64,000 bases of DNA. Source: Candidatus Providencia siddallii. GTDB lineage: Bacteria; Pseudomonadota; Gammaproteobacteria; Enterobacterales; Enterobacteriaceae. The position numbers and the translations under genes are program-made. The notes beneath the pieces were generated by a model, which saw only the letters and a list, made by a program, of their open reading frames with translations, had not been told where the DNA came from and made no database searches. How positions within the stretch are numbered: the stretch's first letter is position 1; each line of letters starts with the position of its first letter. The stretch is from contig CVRF01000003.1 of assembly GCA_001457715.1 (NCBI GenBank), positions 62,001-126,000 on the forward strand, given 5' to 3'. Positions 22,695 through 33,626 of the stretch are shown here, in pieces.

Positions 22695-23738
22695 GTGTCT
22701 AAAAAAACTTCTCTTAATTATAAAAAATCAGGTGTAAATATTGACACAGGTAATATCTTAACTAAACGTATTAAAGATATGACAAAAAAAACTAACCGTT
22801 CAGAAATAATAGGGAAAATAGGTGGATTTGGAGCACTTTGTTGTATTCCAAATAAATATCATGAACCCATTTTAGTATCAACTACTGATGGAGTAGGAAC
22901 AAAATTGAAATTAGCTACTGATTTCATGCAGCATAATTGTATCGGTATTGATCTAGTAGCAATGTGTGTTAATGACATTGTTATTTATAATGCAGAACCA
23001 TTATTTTTTTTAGACTACTACGCTTCGAATAAATTAGATATAAATATAGCTACAACTATAATAACTAGTATTATAGAAGGATGTAAACAAGCGAATTGCT
23101 CACTTGTCGGTGGAGAAACAGCTGAAATGCCTGATATATATCATGGTAAAAATTATGATCTTGCTGGTTTCTGCGTTGGTATAGCAGAACGCTCAAAAAT
23201 CATCGATGGCAGTAAAGTTGAAGTTAATGATGCTCTTATTGCATTAGGTTCAAATGGAGTTCATTCAAACGGTTTTTCATTAATTAGAAAAATTCTAAAA
23301 AATACTAAAACTAATCCTAAAACTATTGTATTTAATAATAGACCATTAATAGATTATTTATTAAAACCAACTAAAATTTATGTAAAAAATATACTTAAAT
23401 TAATTAAAAAAAACAATATACATGCTATTGCGCATATCACTGGTGGTGGTTTTTTTGAAAATATTCCTCGTGTTCTACCAAACGATAAAAAAGCTATTAT
23501 TGATAGCTCAAGTTGGAAATGGCCTACGATATTTAAATGGATACAACAAGAAGGTCAAATTTCAAATGATGAAATGTATAAAGTTTTTAATTGCGGTGTT
23601 GGAATGATTATTGCTTTACCTCAAAACGAAATAAATTCTGCAATAAAATTGTTAAAAACTTTAGGGGAAAAAGCTTGGCAAATTGGTGTAATAAATAACT
23701 TATCAAATCTGGAAAAAAAAAGAGTTATAATATACTAA
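22695..23738 (+). CDS. purM: phosphoribosylformylglycinamidine cyclo-ligase (AIR synthetase)
   Basis: Closes the imidazole ring of AIR in purine synthesis. The protein has about 347 residues (E. coli 345). [13 protein letters not shown] near residue 55, [22 protein letters not shown] and [15 protein letters not shown] are signatures of the PurM/PurL ATP-binding fold. I prefer the GTG at 22695, because GGGGAT lies just upstream and E. coli purM also starts with GTG; an in-frame ATG at 22683 has no such site. The stop overlaps the purN start by one base, so the two are translationally coupled. Confidence 0.96.
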   Translation: MSKKTSLNYKKSGVNIDTGNILTKRIKDMTKKTNRSEIIGKIGGFGALCCIPNKYHEPILVSTTDGVGTKLKLATDFMQHNCIGIDLVAMCVNDIVIYNAEPLFFLDYYASNKLDINIATTIITSIIEGCKQANCSLVGGETAEMPDIYHGKNYDLAGFCVGIAERSKIIDGSKVEVNDALIALGSNGVHSNGFSLIRKILKNTKTNPKTIVFNNRPLIDYLLKPTKIYVKNILKLIKKNNIHAIAHITGGGFFENIPRVLPNDKKAIIDSSSWKWPTIFKWIQQEGQISNDEMYKVFNCGVGMIIALPQNEINSAIKLLKTLGEKAWQIGVINNLSNLEKKRVIIY

Positions 23739-24397
23739 TGAAAAAAATAATAGTTCTTATTTCTGGTGTAGGGGAAAATTTACAATCATTAATTAATAAC
23801 TGCATAATTGGTTCAATTAATGCGCAAATAACTGCAGTTATAAGTAATAAAATCGATGCTTACGGAATAATTCGAGCGCAAAAAGCTAAAATTCCTGTTA
23901 TTTGTCTTGAATCTAAAAAATTTATTAATCGTAATGTTTACGATACTATATTAATGAATATCATTAAACAATATAGTCCAGATTTAATAGCACTTGCCGG
24001 TTTTATGCGTATTTTAACACCATGTTTTATTAACTCTTTTAAAGGTAAAATACTTAATATTCACCCATCTTTACTACCTAAATACCCAGGTTTATTTACT
24101 CATCGTAAAGCTATAAAAAACAACGATATAGAGCACGGAGCTTCTGTACACTTTGTAACAAAAGATCTTGATTGTGGACCAGTCATCATACAAGCTAAAG
24201 TTCCTATCTTTAAAAAAGATACAGAAATCGATGTTATTAAACGTGTTAAAATACAAGAAAATAATATTTATCCATTAGCTGTGCAATGGTTTATTTCAGG
24301 ACGATTAAATATGCAATATAACAATGCAGTATTAGACGGACGTATTTTACCTAAACAAGGATATATAAATAATAACTTATCGAATATTACTAAATAA
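23738..24397 (+). CDS. purN: phosphoribosylglycinamide formyltransferase 1
   Basis: Transfers a formyl group from 10-formyl-THF to GAR. The length is 219 residues (E. coli 212). The catalytic triad positions are visible: Asn and His in LNIHPSLLPKYPG near residue 108, and Asp in KDLDCGPVI near residue 144. The N-terminal loop reads SGVGENLQS in place of the usual SGNGSNLQA, a small change near the GAR phosphate site. It overlaps purM by one base. Confidence 0.96.
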   Translation: MKKIIVLISGVGENLQSLINNCIIGSINAQITAVISNKIDAYGIIRAQKAKIPVICLESKKFINRNVYDTILMNIIKQYSPDLIALAGFMRILTPCFINSFKGKILNIHPSLLPKYPGLFTHRKAIKNNDIEHGASVHFVTKDLDCGPVIIQAKVPIFKKDTEIDVIKRVKIQENNIYPLAVQWFISGRLNMQYNNAVLDGRILPKQGYINNNLSNITK

Positions 24398-24498
24398 TAT
24401 TCAGCAATATTTTTAAATAAAAAAATAAACTTTTTAAATAAGTATAATTATATTTTAAAATAAAAAAATTATTTAAAATAATTAATTTATTACACCAA

Positions 24499-24514
24499 AT
24501 CACATAAATGTGAT
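24499..24514. repeat. 16-base near-perfect palindrome upstream of ppk
   Basis: ATCACAT, AA, ATGTGAT: seven-base arms that are exact reverse complements, with more G/C than the DNA around it, about 100 bases before ppk. It could be an operator or a small hairpin. There is no T-run, so it is not an intrinsic terminator. Confidence 0.55.
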
Positions 24515-24612
24515 ACTTTAAAATTTTGACTTATTAAAATAATCTAATTTCATTAAAATTAATAAAATTAAAGATAATAAATTAAAATTTATAAAAATAT
24601 TATGGAATAAAA

Positions 24613-26685
24613 ATGTATCAAAACCATATTTATCATGAAAAAGAATTAACTTATTTATCTTTTAATGAAAGAGTATTACAAGAAGCTGCAGATAAAAACA
24701 ATTCTATTATTGAACGTATGCGTTTTTTAAATATTTATACAAATAACTTAGACGAATTTTGTAAGATTCGTTTTAGTGATATAAAAAAACGTGTTATAAA
24801 TAACAAAAATCAAAATTTTAAAAACAAAGATTTTATCTTATTACAATCTATTAAATTAAAAATTTTTAAACAAGAATATAAATTTGATTATATATATAAT
24901 GAACTATTAAACGAAATAACTAGTAATCAGATATACTTAATTGATGAAAAACATCTTTCTAATAAACAAAAAAAATGGATATCAAAATATTTTATAAAAA
25001 ATTTACGTCAATATGTTATACCTGTTTTAATCAAAAAAGACACTAATCTTGTTAATTTTTTAAAAGATAACTATATATATCTAGCTATAGAAATAATTAA
25101 TAAAAATAAAATACAATATGCATTGTTAGAAATACCATCAAATGGAATATCTAGGTTTATTAAAATACCGCCAGAAACTTCAAATCATCAAAACTCTATT
25201 ATTCTAATAGATGATATTTTGCGTTACAATCTTAATAATATTTTTAAAGAATTTTTCATTTATGAAAAACTAAATGCATATTATATAAAAATAACTCGTG
25301 ATAATGGATATAAAGTGCATACAAAAATAAATTCTAATTTATTAAAAATAATGTCGCTTATATTGAAACAACGTTTAAGAGCAAAACCAATACGACTTAT
25401 TTATCAACATAATATGCCTAATGAAATGGTATCATTACTAATAAAAAAATTAAATTTATCTAAAAACGATTTTTTGATGCCAGGAGGATTTTATTCTAAT
25501 AATTTTAAAGATTTTAAAGATTTTTTTAGTAAAAAAAACAATTGTTTTTCAAATAAAACACCCCCACAATTACGACACAGTCAGTTTAATAACTATTCTA
25601 ACATTTTTAATGTTATACGTGAACGCGATATACTTTTATATTATCCTTATTATACATTTGAACATACACTAGAGTTATTACAACAAGCTTCTTTTGATCC
25701 TAAAGTTTTATCGATTAAAATAAATATATATCGCTTAGCAAAAAAATCACGTATTATTAATTCAATAATTCATGCTGCGCATAATGGAAAAAAAGTTACT
25801 GTAGTAATTGAACTTCAAGCTAGATTCGAAGAAGAAGCTAATATACACTGGGCTAAATATTTAACAGAAGCTGGTGTACATGTAGTATTTTCAGTACTAG
25901 GATTTAAAATCCATGCTAAATTATTTATTATTTCTCGCATAGAAAATGGTTTAATAGTTAGTTATGCACACATAGGCACAGGTAATTTTAATGAAAAAAC
26001 AGCACAAACATATACAGACTATTCTTTATTTACAGCAAATAAAGAAATTACAGAAGAAGTTTTTAACGTATTCAATTTTATTGAAAATCCATACACACCA
26101 GTTACTTTTAATAATTTAATTGTATCACCTAAAAATAGTCGTACAAAATTATACTCATTAATTAATCAAGAAATTAAAAATGCTATTTTAGGGTTACCTA
26201 GTGGTATTACTCTAAAACTTAATAAATTAGTTGATAAAGAATTAGTTAATCAATTATACAACGCATCTAATGCGGGAGTAACAATCAAATTATTAGTACG
26301 AGATATGTGTTCTTTAATAGCAAGACAAAACGGTTACAGCGAAAATATTCAAATTATAAGTATTGTTGATAAGTTTCTTGAACATGACCGTGTATACGTT
26401 TTTACTAATGCTGGTGACACAAAAGTTTTTATTTCATCAGCAGACTGGATGACTCGTAATATTGACTATCGAATTGAAGTAGCTGTACAACTATTAGATA
26501 AAAGATTAAAACAATTAGTTTTAAATATTTTAAAATTACAATTCAACGATACAGTTAAAGCTCGTTATATCGATAAATATCTTCATAATCATTATGTACA
26601 AAATGATAATAACAATAAAATTCGTTCTCAAGTAGCGATTTACAAATTTTTAAAATCTTTCGAAACGTCAATTTCTAAAATCTAA
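24613..26685 (+). CDS. ppk: polyphosphate kinase 1
   Basis: Makes inorganic polyphosphate from ATP. The 690 residues equal the E. coli enzyme (688). The N-terminal region opens with [15 protein letters not shown]. The two phospholipase-D-like catalytic domains carry the autophosphorylated His in [10 protein letters not shown] near residue 433 and the [12 protein letters not shown] loop. [17 protein letters not shown] near the end is conserved. ppx, which follows in E. coli, is not recognisable, so the matching exopolyphosphatase is absent at this locus. Confidence 0.97.
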   Translation: MYQNHIYHEKELTYLSFNERVLQEAADKNNSIIERMRFLNIYTNNLDEFCKIRFSDIKKRVINNKNQNFKNKDFILLQSIKLKIFKQEYKFDYIYNELLNEITSNQIYLIDEKHLSNKQKKWISKYFIKNLRQYVIPVLIKKDTNLVNFLKDNYIYLAIEIINKNKIQYALLEIPSNGISRFIKIPPETSNHQNSIILIDDILRYNLNNIFKEFFIYEKLNAYYIKITRDNGYKVHTKINSNLLKIMSLILKQRLRAKPIRLIYQHNMPNEMVSLLIKKLNLSKNDFLMPGGFYSNNFKDFKDFFSKKNNCFSNKTPPQLRHSQFNNYSNIFNVIRERDILLYYPYYTFEHTLELLQQASFDPKVLSIKINIYRLAKKSRIINSIIHAAHNGKKVTVVIELQARFEEEANIHWAKYLTEAGVHVVFSVLGFKIHAKLFIISRIENGLIVSYAHIGTGNFNEKTAQTYTDYSLFTANKEITEEVFNVFNFIENPYTPVTFNNLIVSPKNSRTKLYSLINQEIKNAILGLPSGITLKLNKLVDKELVNQLYNASNAGVTIKLLVRDMCSLIARQNGYSENIQIISIVDKFLEHDRVYVFTNAGDTKVFISSADWMTRNIDYRIEVAVQLLDKRLKQLVLNILKLQFNDTVKARYIDKYLHNHYVQNDNNNKIRSQVAIYKFLKSFETSISKI

Positions 26686-28362
26686 TTTAATAATACACTC
26701 AATTCTAGTTGTTATACATTATAATTAGTTTTTATATTTAAATAATTAAAATTATAGAATATTTTATATTATACATTAAATATTAATTTTAAATTTTATC
26801 ACTAAATTATGTATTTAAAATAAAATTAACATTTATCTGTAAATTTATACATAATAAATTTAGATTTTATTTAATTTAAAAAAATTCTTCCAAAATAAAA
26901 TATATTTTTATTAAAAAAACAACAAAAAAAATAATTTATATAACTTTTTTAAAGTATTACTATTTTTTTAACAAAAATATTTAATATCAAAACAAAATAA
27001 ATTTATTTATAATTAATAAACTAATATAGTTTTTATTAAATAAATAAATATAAAAATAATTAAATAAGTTTAATAAAATTAAATAAATGATGAAATTCTA
27101 AATTTCATAATAAAAAACAAAAAATAATTATAAATATTGATTTTTAAGTCCTTACAAACATCAAATATTAAATAAAAATATTTATATAATACTAAAATAT
27201 AAAAGATTATAATAAAACAAAAAATACCTCCAAACAAATATATAATAATTGTATAAAATTAAATTAAAACTTATAGTATAATTATAGTGCATTACTAAAT
27301 ATTCTTATTTAAAAAACAATCACATTGTATAAAATAATTTTTAATTTTCATAAAAATAATTAATTAAAAATTAAATTTTATTTTAAAAATTTATATATTT
27401 TAAAATAAAATTTAAAATCCTAAGAATTTTAAATTTTACTGATAAATTTATAATTAAACTCTTTAATATTAATTAATAGAATCTTATTATTTCTATAATA
27501 CATAAAAAATAAATTCTAAAAACATTTTTTATAAAATCTACATTTAGATATGCTTTATAAAAAACAATCCAAATTATTTTTTATAAATTTCTATTATTCT
27601 TAACAAAATTAATTTTGAATAATTGTAATTAATACTAATAGTGTTAAATCAAAAACAAAAAGAAAACAGTAGTTGCATTATAAAAGCAGAGTTTAAGTAA
27701 TTAAACTCTAAACGTGATTTTATTTCGTCAATCATATATTTCATACATTATTTATCGATATATCAAAAAAAACATGAACGAACATGTATTATACTAGAGG
27801 ATAAAAGTAATCAAGACCACAATAACATATAAAAAAGCTTTGCAGCTTACAAACAGATGGAATATTATTCATACATCAGCATGAACTTTAATAATATTAA
27901 TAATAAACCAACGTATTTATATTATTAAAAAACGCTATGAAGTTTTATATGAATTCAGAATCGCATTTGATAAAAAAATCCAATTTTTACTACAAAACTA
28001 AAAATAAAAACAAAATTTTTTATATCAACAAAAAACAAAATTTAAAATTAAATAAATAATATTTTGATATTAATTTAGCTATTATTAAAAACAGTTTTTA
28101 AAACAATCATTAATAAAAACATAATTTATATAGATAAAAAATATTATGATTTTGTATATTCCAATTTTATTGTTAAATAATTTTATGAAATTTTAAAAAT
28201 ATAGTTATTAGTTAAAAACATAAAATTAATAACCAATTACCAATAATTAAAAATAAATTATTTATATAAAAACAATTAAAATTGCGATCATACAAAAAAA
28301 TTTATTTTAAAAATAAATTAGATTTTCTCTATAACAGTATTTTAAAATAAATATAAATTACT
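26686..28362. other. 1.7-kb gap with a GC-richer island
   Basis: This stretch joins ppk (56 min in E. coli) to murI (90 min), so it is a rearrangement point. Most of it is plain A/T. Bases 27640-27980 are visibly richer in G and C and hold a perfect eight-base hairpin at 27689-27708. One plus-strand frame there gives three open pieces separated by only two stops. It may be a decayed gene or an RNA; I could not identify it. Confidence 0.5.
27689..27708. repeat. perfect hairpin in the ppk-murI gap
   Basis: GAGTTTAA, GTAA, TTAAACTC: eight-base arms and a four-base loop. No T-run follows in either direction. It sits at the left end of the GC-richer island described for this gap. Confidence 0.5.
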
Positions 28363-29217
28363 ATGATTTTAAATCATTTAAAAAAAAAATTAATCAAAAA
28401 AAATATAAAAACTAATTCATTTATTCACCCAACTATTCTTGTATTCGATTCCGGAGTTGGTGGTTTATCTATTTATCGTGAAATTAAAAAAATTTCACCA
28501 GATTCACATTATATCTATGTATTTGATAATGAAGCATTTCCTTATGGTGAAAAAACTGAAGAATTCATTATAAATAGAGTTTTTGAAATTATAAAAGCTA
28601 TTGCATCAAAACACTTAATAACAATTGCTGTTATTGCCTGTAACACTGCAAGTACAGTAAGTTTAACAAAACTTAGAAAACATTTTTCTTTTCCGATTGT
28701 TGGAACTGTTCCAGCAATTAAACCAGCAATTAAAACAACTCGTAATGGAATTATAGGATTATTAGCAACAACTGCCACAATAAAAAGCAAATACACAAAA
28801 GAATTAATAAATCAATTTGCAATAAATTGTAAAATAGTACAATTAAATTCTTCTACACTTGTTCAACTAGCAGAAAAAAAAATATATGGGAAAAAACCTT
28901 CATTAAATAAAATAAATCAAATAATAAAACAATGGATAACAATGCCAGAACCTCCTGACACAATCATTTTAGGATGTACACATTTTCATTTATTAAAAAA
29001 CGAACTTAAAAAAGTATTTCCACATAAAACAAAATTTATTGACTCTAGTTCAGCGATCGCTAAAAGAACTATTTGGTTAATAAATAATCAAATTGAAATT
29101 AAATTTTCAAATGAAAAAAATTTTGCATATTGTTTATCAATAAACAAAAACTTACGAAAACTACGTTTTGTTCTTAAAAAAGAAGGGTTTATTTCACTAA
29201 AACAATTGTTTATTTAA
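28363..29217 (+). CDS. murI: glutamate racemase
   Basis: Supplies D-glutamate for peptidoglycan. The length is 284 residues (E. coli 285). The two catalytic Cys are in VIACNTAST near residue 90 and LGCTHFHLL near residue 205, and FDSGVGGLSIY and AFPYGEKTE are intact. The N-terminus before VFDSG is variable in the family, so the ATG at 28363 is likely but not certain; it holds a run of ten A residues. In E. coli rRNA operon rrnB separates murI from murB; here there is only AT-rich DNA. Confidence 0.96.
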   Translation: MILNHLKKKLIKKNIKTNSFIHPTILVFDSGVGGLSIYREIKKISPDSHYIYVFDNEAFPYGEKTEEFIINRVFEIIKAIASKHLITIAVIACNTASTVSLTKLRKHFSFPIVGTVPAIKPAIKTTRNGIIGLLATTATIKSKYTKELINQFAINCKIVQLNSSTLVQLAEKKIYGKKPSLNKINQIIKQWITMPEPPDTIILGCTHFHLLKNELKKVFPHKTKFIDSSSAIAKRTIWLINNQIEIKFSNEKNFAYCLSINKNLRKLRFVLKKEGFISLKQLFI

Positions 29218-29946
29218 AATAATAAAAACATAATATTCAAAGTATTTTAAATTTTTTTTAATTAAAAATTAAAACAATAAAAATCTATTTAAATCATATA
29301 ATAAATTTATTTTATAAATATTTTAATAAATAAAATAAAAACATAAAACTAAATTTTTATTAAATTATTAATTAATTATTTATATTATTTAAATAATATG
29401 CATAATATTAAAAATATTTATTCAAAAAATAGTAAATAATAAAAATATAATAATTCATATTAAATAGATTAATATATCTAAATAATAACTAAATTATAAT
29501 TTAAAATTATTTTATATTGAATTTAAAATAATAGTTATACATAAATCATACAATAACTTAATTAATAAAAATTATTTACTTTAGATTATAAAACATATTT
29601 TTAATTTAAAATTATAATCAGATGATTAACGATGACGTTATTATCTAATAATCTTAATAAAAAATATTTAAAATAATTTAAACTAAAAAATTAAAATAAA
29701 TTTATATTAACTTAATCATCTGTTTAAATATATATAATATTTAAAAAATCTATTTAATCAAAACTTATTAAATAATACTAATTTACAGATTATAATTATA
29801 CATATAAGATGTTTTAAAAATTATTAAAAACAAAAACAATTTTTGTTTAAATACACATCGATAATTATAATATAAAATTATTTTCTAAAATAGATTTACA
29901 GTAAATTATTCGCAATAAAACAAAATTTTATTTTATATAAAAAATA
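29218..29946. other. 729-base gap at the former rrnB position
   Basis: E. coli has a complete rRNA operon between murI and murB. Here no 16S, 23S, 5S or tRNA sequence is visible, only A/T-rich DNA. The 11-base segment at 29619-29629 recurs as its exact reverse complement at 29712-29722. No promoter can be singled out for murB. Confidence 0.6.
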
Positions 29947-30981
29947 ATGAAACTAACTTCTGAACTAAAAGTATTCAACAGCTTTGGTATTGAGGCTAAC
30001 GCTATGTCAATACATATTGTTAAAAATAAACATTCGCTCCAAAAACAATGGTTAAACGCAAAAAATAAACAATTACCAGTTTTATTACTAGGATCTGGTA
30101 GCAATATTTTATTTACTGAAAATTTTGAAGGTGTTGTTATTATTAATAGAATTAAAGGAATAAAACTAACAGAAACAAATAAATTTTGGCATATTCACGC
30201 ACATTCAGGAGAAAATTGGCACCAACTTATTATAACACTTTTAAATAAAGGGATTTATGGAATAGAAAATCTTGCTATGATACCTGGTTGCGTTGGATCT
30301 GCTCCTATTCAAAATATTGGTGCTTATGGTTTAGAATTCAAAGATATTTGCGAATATGTTGATATTCTATCTTTAAAAACTAATAAAGTAAGTAGACTAT
30401 CAGCAAATAAATGCAAATTTAAATATCGTGATAGCATATTTAAACATGAATATCAAAATACACATATAATCATTCATGTTGGTTTAATTTTGTCAAAAAC
30501 ATGGTCACCTAAATTAAAATATGATATTTTTAAAAAATTTAATCCATTTACAGTAACACCACAGCAGATTTTTAAAACTGTATGTCAAGCTCGCAAAAAT
30601 AAATTACCAGACCCTGCAATATTTGGAAACGCTGGTAGTTTTTTTAAAAATCCAATTATCTCAAAAAAACAAGCAAAAAAAATTAAAGAGGATTTTCCTA
30701 ATTGCCCGCAATATATACAAAGCAACGGAAAAGTGAAATTAGCCGCTGGATGGTTAATAGATCAATGTGGTTTAAAAGGATATGAGCTAGGTGGAGCCGC
30801 TGTTCACACAAAACAAGCTTTAGTATTAATCAATAAAAATTCTGCATCTCAAAGCAATATTATTAATTTAGCCAAGTTTCTTACTCACACAATTGCTAAC
30901 CGTTTTAATATTATTTTAGAACCTGAAGTTAGATTTATAGGTAAAAAAGGTGAAATTAACGCTATGAATTGCATTTTATAA
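29947..30981 (+). CDS. murB: UDP-N-acetylenolpyruvoylglucosamine reductase
   Basis: FAD enzyme that reduces enolpyruvyl-UDP-GlcNAc with NADPH to form UDP-MurNAc. The length is 344 residues (E. coli 342, type I). The FAD-binding part has LLGSGSNILF and IPGCVGSAPIQNIGAYG. The catalytic Ser is in FGNAGSFFKNP near residue 230 and the Glu in ILEPEVRFIG at the end. It lies 57 bases before birA, the E. coli order. Confidence 0.97.
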   Translation: MKLTSELKVFNSFGIEANAMSIHIVKNKHSLQKQWLNAKNKQLPVLLLGSGSNILFTENFEGVVIINRIKGIKLTETNKFWHIHAHSGENWHQLIITLLNKGIYGIENLAMIPGCVGSAPIQNIGAYGLEFKDICEYVDILSLKTNKVSRLSANKCKFKYRDSIFKHEYQNTHIIIHVGLILSKTWSPKLKYDIFKKFNPFTVTPQQIFKTVCQARKNKLPDPAIFGNAGSFFKNPIISKKQAKKIKEDFPNCPQYIQSNGKVKLAAGWLIDQCGLKGYELGGAAVHTKQALVLINKNSASQSNIINLAKFLTHTIANRFNIILEPEVRFIGKKGEINAMNCIL

Positions 30982-31038
30982 AAACTAAAATCAGAAATTA
31001 TAGTTAATATAAAATTAAATTATAGGATATACACATAA

Positions 31039-31836
31039 ATGCAAACTAATGAATTAAATCTATTTAACAAAAAAATAATACAAAAACACAATGATAAAAT
31101 CACCATTTTTGTTAAAAAATTTGTCAATTCAACTAATCAATACATATTAGAACATATATCAATACTTAAACCTGGAGATACATGCTTAGCTGAATATCAA
31201 AGCGAAGGTAGAGGAAGAGGAGGAAGTAGATGGTTTTCCCCTTTTGAAAATAACATTTATTTATCTATGTACTGGAAGTTAAATAAAAAAAAAATGATAA
31301 ATACAGGACTAAGTATTGCAATTGGAGTTGCTATTGCTGAACTATTAAACAAAATAACCAACAAAAAAATAAAATTAAAATGGCCAAATGATTTATATAT
31401 GAATAATAAAAAACTTGCTGGAATTCTTATTGAGCTTAAACAAAATAACGACAACTTAATCCATATTGTTATTGGAATTGGAATTAATGTTAAAATGAGC
31501 AAAGATAATATTAAAAATAAAAATTTTATTATTCAAGACTGGATCTCTTTAAAAGATGAAACAGAAAATATAGAAAAAAACGAGATATCCATTAATATTA
31601 TTAAAACTTTAATAAAATCACTAATTTTATTTGAAAAAGAAGGATTAAAACCGTTTGTTGAAAAATGGTTTAAATTAGACATTTTTCTCAATCAGAAAAT
31701 TAAATTATTAGTCAATAGTGATATTAATTTTGGTATCGAACGAGGAATTAATAAACACGGGGCATTATTAATAGAAAACTCATACGGTAAAATTATTTCG
31801 TACATAAATGGTAAAATTTTTTTAAAAGAAAATTAA
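31039..31836 (+). CDS. birA: biotin--[acetyl-CoA-carboxylase] ligase without repressor domain
   Basis: Activates biotin with ATP and attaches it to the biotin carrier of acetyl-CoA carboxylase. At 265 residues it lacks the N-terminal winged-helix DNA-binding domain of E. coli BirA (321). The catalytic core begins at about residue 24 (VNSTNQYILEH). The biotin-AMP loop reads GRGRGGSR (57-64) where E. coli has GRGRRGRK: Arg118 (E. coli numbering) is kept, Arg119 and Arg121 are replaced. WPNDLYMNNKKLAGIL with the catalytic Lys and the C-terminal domain are intact. It should be an enzyme only, no longer a bio-operon repressor. Confidence 0.95.
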   Translation: MQTNELNLFNKKIIQKHNDKITIFVKKFVNSTNQYILEHISILKPGDTCLAEYQSEGRGRGGSRWFSPFENNIYLSMYWKLNKKKMINTGLSIAIGVAIAELLNKITNKKIKLKWPNDLYMNNKKLAGILIELKQNNDNLIHIVIGIGINVKMSKDNIKNKNFIIQDWISLKDETENIEKNEISINIIKTLIKSLILFEKEGLKPFVEKWFKLDIFLNQKIKLLVNSDINFGIERGINKHGALLIENSYGKIISYINGKIFLKEN

Positions 31837-31864
31837 TATTTTAATACTATTAATATTAATATTA

Positions 31865-32821
31865 CTAATTATTTTTTAAATGAATATTTTGAATTGAATG
31901 ATCTTTACCTTTAATAATTATTAAATTAGCTCTTTCTTTTGTAGGTAAAATATTTTCTTTTAAATTCAAACCATTAATTTTATCCCAAATTAACCCTGCA
32001 ATATTTACTGCTTCTTTTTCTGTTAGTTTAGAATAACAATAAAAATAAGATTTAGGATCTAAAAAGGAACTACTCCTAAATTTTAAAAATCTATTTATAT
32101 ACCACTGCCTCAATAATTGTGGATCTGCATCAACATAAATAGAAAAATCAATAAAATCAGATACAAACATACTATGATATGGTTTATATATATAATCTTT
32201 TATAGTTTGTAATACATTTAAACCCTCAAGTATTAAAATATCAGGTTGATCAACTAATTGCACTTTATTTGGCACTATATCGTATGTTAAATGAGAATAA
32301 ACCGGAATAGTTATATTTCTAACTCCTGATTTTATTTGTGAAACAAATTCTATTAAATTACTAATATCATATGACTGAGGAAATCCTTTTTTATTCATAA
32401 TTTTTTTATCGTTTAACATTTTATTTGAATGTAAAAATCCATCTGTTGTAATTAAATCAACTTTTCTACTCTTAGAATCGTTTGTTAATAAAAATTGAAG
32501 CACTCTAGCTGTGGTACTTTTACCGACAGCCACACTACCAGCTATCCCAATAAGATATGGTTTTTTATAAAAATTTGATCCTAAAAAATTTTTAAACACT
32601 GATTTACTATTTTTAGTATGATTGATACAAAAATTTAATAAACAAGATAAAGGAAAATAAATCTCAATAACATCATTTATAGATAATTCTTCATTAATTC
32701 CTTTTAACATAAAAACTTCATTAGGTGTTATTTGTAATTTAGTAAAATCACGTAATTCAGACCATCGTTTTCTACTAAATTCTATATATGCTTTAGTAAA
32801 AAAAATATTTTTTTGCTTCAT
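31865..32821 (-). CDS. coaA: pantothenate kinase, type I
   Basis: Phosphorylates pantothenate, the first and controlling step of coenzyme A synthesis. The P-loop [12 protein letters not shown] is near residue 98, TTDGFLH follows, and ILEGLNVLQ and VDFSIYVDA are family signatures. I start at the ATG at 32821, giving 318 residues (E. coli 316). An upstream ATG at 32899 would add 26 hydrophobic residues with no counterpart in the family. It is convergent with birA, as in E. coli. Confidence 0.96.
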   Translation of the reverse strand: MKQKNIFFTKAYIEFSRKRWSELRDFTKLQITPNEVFMLKGINEELSINDVIEIYFPLSCLLNFCINHTKNSKSVFKNFLGSNFYKKPYLIGIAGSVAVGKSTTARVLQFLLTNDSKSRKVDLITTDGFLHSNKMLNDKKIMNKKGFPQSYDISNLIEFVSQIKSGVRNITIPVYSHLTYDIVPNKVQLVDQPDILILEGLNVLQTIKDYIYKPYHSMFVSDFIDFSIYVDADPQLLRQWYINRFLKFRSSSFLDPKSYFYCYSKLTEKEAVNIAGLIWDKINGLNLKENILPTKERANLIIIKGKDHSIQNIHLKNN

Positions 32822-33091
32822 AAAACTAATCTCTATACAAAACAATTGTAAAACGAATAAATAAAACATAAAATAATATATTTTATATATTTTAAACAAA
32901 CAATAAAAATATGATAAAGTTTGTATTTTAAAAAATAAATTACATAATAAAATATTTAATAATCCATAACATAATCATGTTATATGTTTGTTCAATTAAT
33001 AATTTTATATTACATTTATTGAGTTTTTAAAGCTTTAAAATAAAAAACGAATAAAATATAAGCAAACAAACAAAAAATTATCTTTTTTTTG

Positions 33092-33120
33092 TTGCAACAT
33101 GTAATTAGTATTTCTAAGAT
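33092..33120 (+). promoter_or_regulatory. sigma-70 promoter of the tRNA-tufB unit
   Basis: TTGCAA at 33092-33097 and TAAGAT at 33115-33120, separated by exactly 17 bases, lie about 15 bases before the first tRNA. A T-rich stretch precedes the -35 element and could act as an UP element. In E. coli the four tRNAs and tufB are also transcribed together from a promoter at this place. Confidence 0.7.
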
Positions 33121-33135
33121 ACGTTAAATATGTTT

Positions 33136-33211
<76 letters not shown>

Positions 33212-33225
33212 TTAAAATATCTTAA

Positions 33226-33307
33226 GGTGGGATACCCAAGTGGCTAAAGGGAACAGACTGTAAATCTGCTGTCATTGACTTCGAAGGTTCAAATCCTTCT
33301 CCCACCA
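33226..33307 (+). tRNA. tyrU: tRNA-Tyr (GTA)
   Basis: A class II tRNA with a long variable arm. The acceptor is GGTGGGA/TCCCACC and the anticodon loop CTGTAAA. The body is 82 bases. The genome continues with CAA, not CCA, after the discriminator A, so the CCA end must be added or repaired by nucleotidyltransferase; E. coli encodes it. Confidence 0.96.
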
Positions 33308-33370
33308 CAAAAATATTATATAAAATTTTATGGTGTAATTAAAACCTACTTATAAACACTTAACTTTTTT

Positions 33371-33445
33371 GCGGGCATCGTATAATGGCTATTACATCAG
33401 CCTTCCAAGTTGATGATGCGGGTTCAATTCCCGCTGCCCGCTCCA
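33371..33445 (+). tRNA. glyT: tRNA-Gly (TCC)
   Basis: 75 bases with encoded CCA. The acceptor is GCGGGCA/TGCCCGC, the anticodon loop CTTCCAA and the T loop GTTCAATTC. It matches E. coli glyT in sequence and position. Confidence 0.97.
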
Positions 33446-33451
33446 AGATTT

Positions 33452-33524
33452 GCTGATATAACTTAGTAGGTAGAGTACACCCTTGGTAAGGGTGAAGTCG
33501 GCAGTTCGAATCTGCCTATCAGCA
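33452..33524 (+). tRNA. thrT: tRNA-Thr (GGT)
   Basis: The acceptor is GCTGATA/TATCAGC and the anticodon stem-loop CACCCTTGGTAAGGGTG is perfect. The D stem has weakened to ACTT/GAGT, still pairable. After discriminator A the genome reads TCA, so the CCA is not encoded. It sits 102 bases before the tufB start. Confidence 0.96.
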
Positions 33525-33626
33525 TCAATTTTAATCTTAGCTTTTCAAAACATACGTTACAAAATATTTTTTTTGCTTGGTCGATGTGGTATAACCACCG
33601 ATTCCGTGTCTCAGAGGGACAATCTA

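Noticed and set aside
27640-27980. tmRNA or RNase P RNA in the ppk-murI gap
   Set aside because: I looked for the tmRNA tag and tRNA-like end and for the conserved RNase P core segments and saw none.
33483-33626. In-frame extension of EF-Tu to 442 residues
   Set aside because: It runs through the thrT tRNA gene and does not resemble EF-Tu; the ATG at 33627 gives the exact family length.
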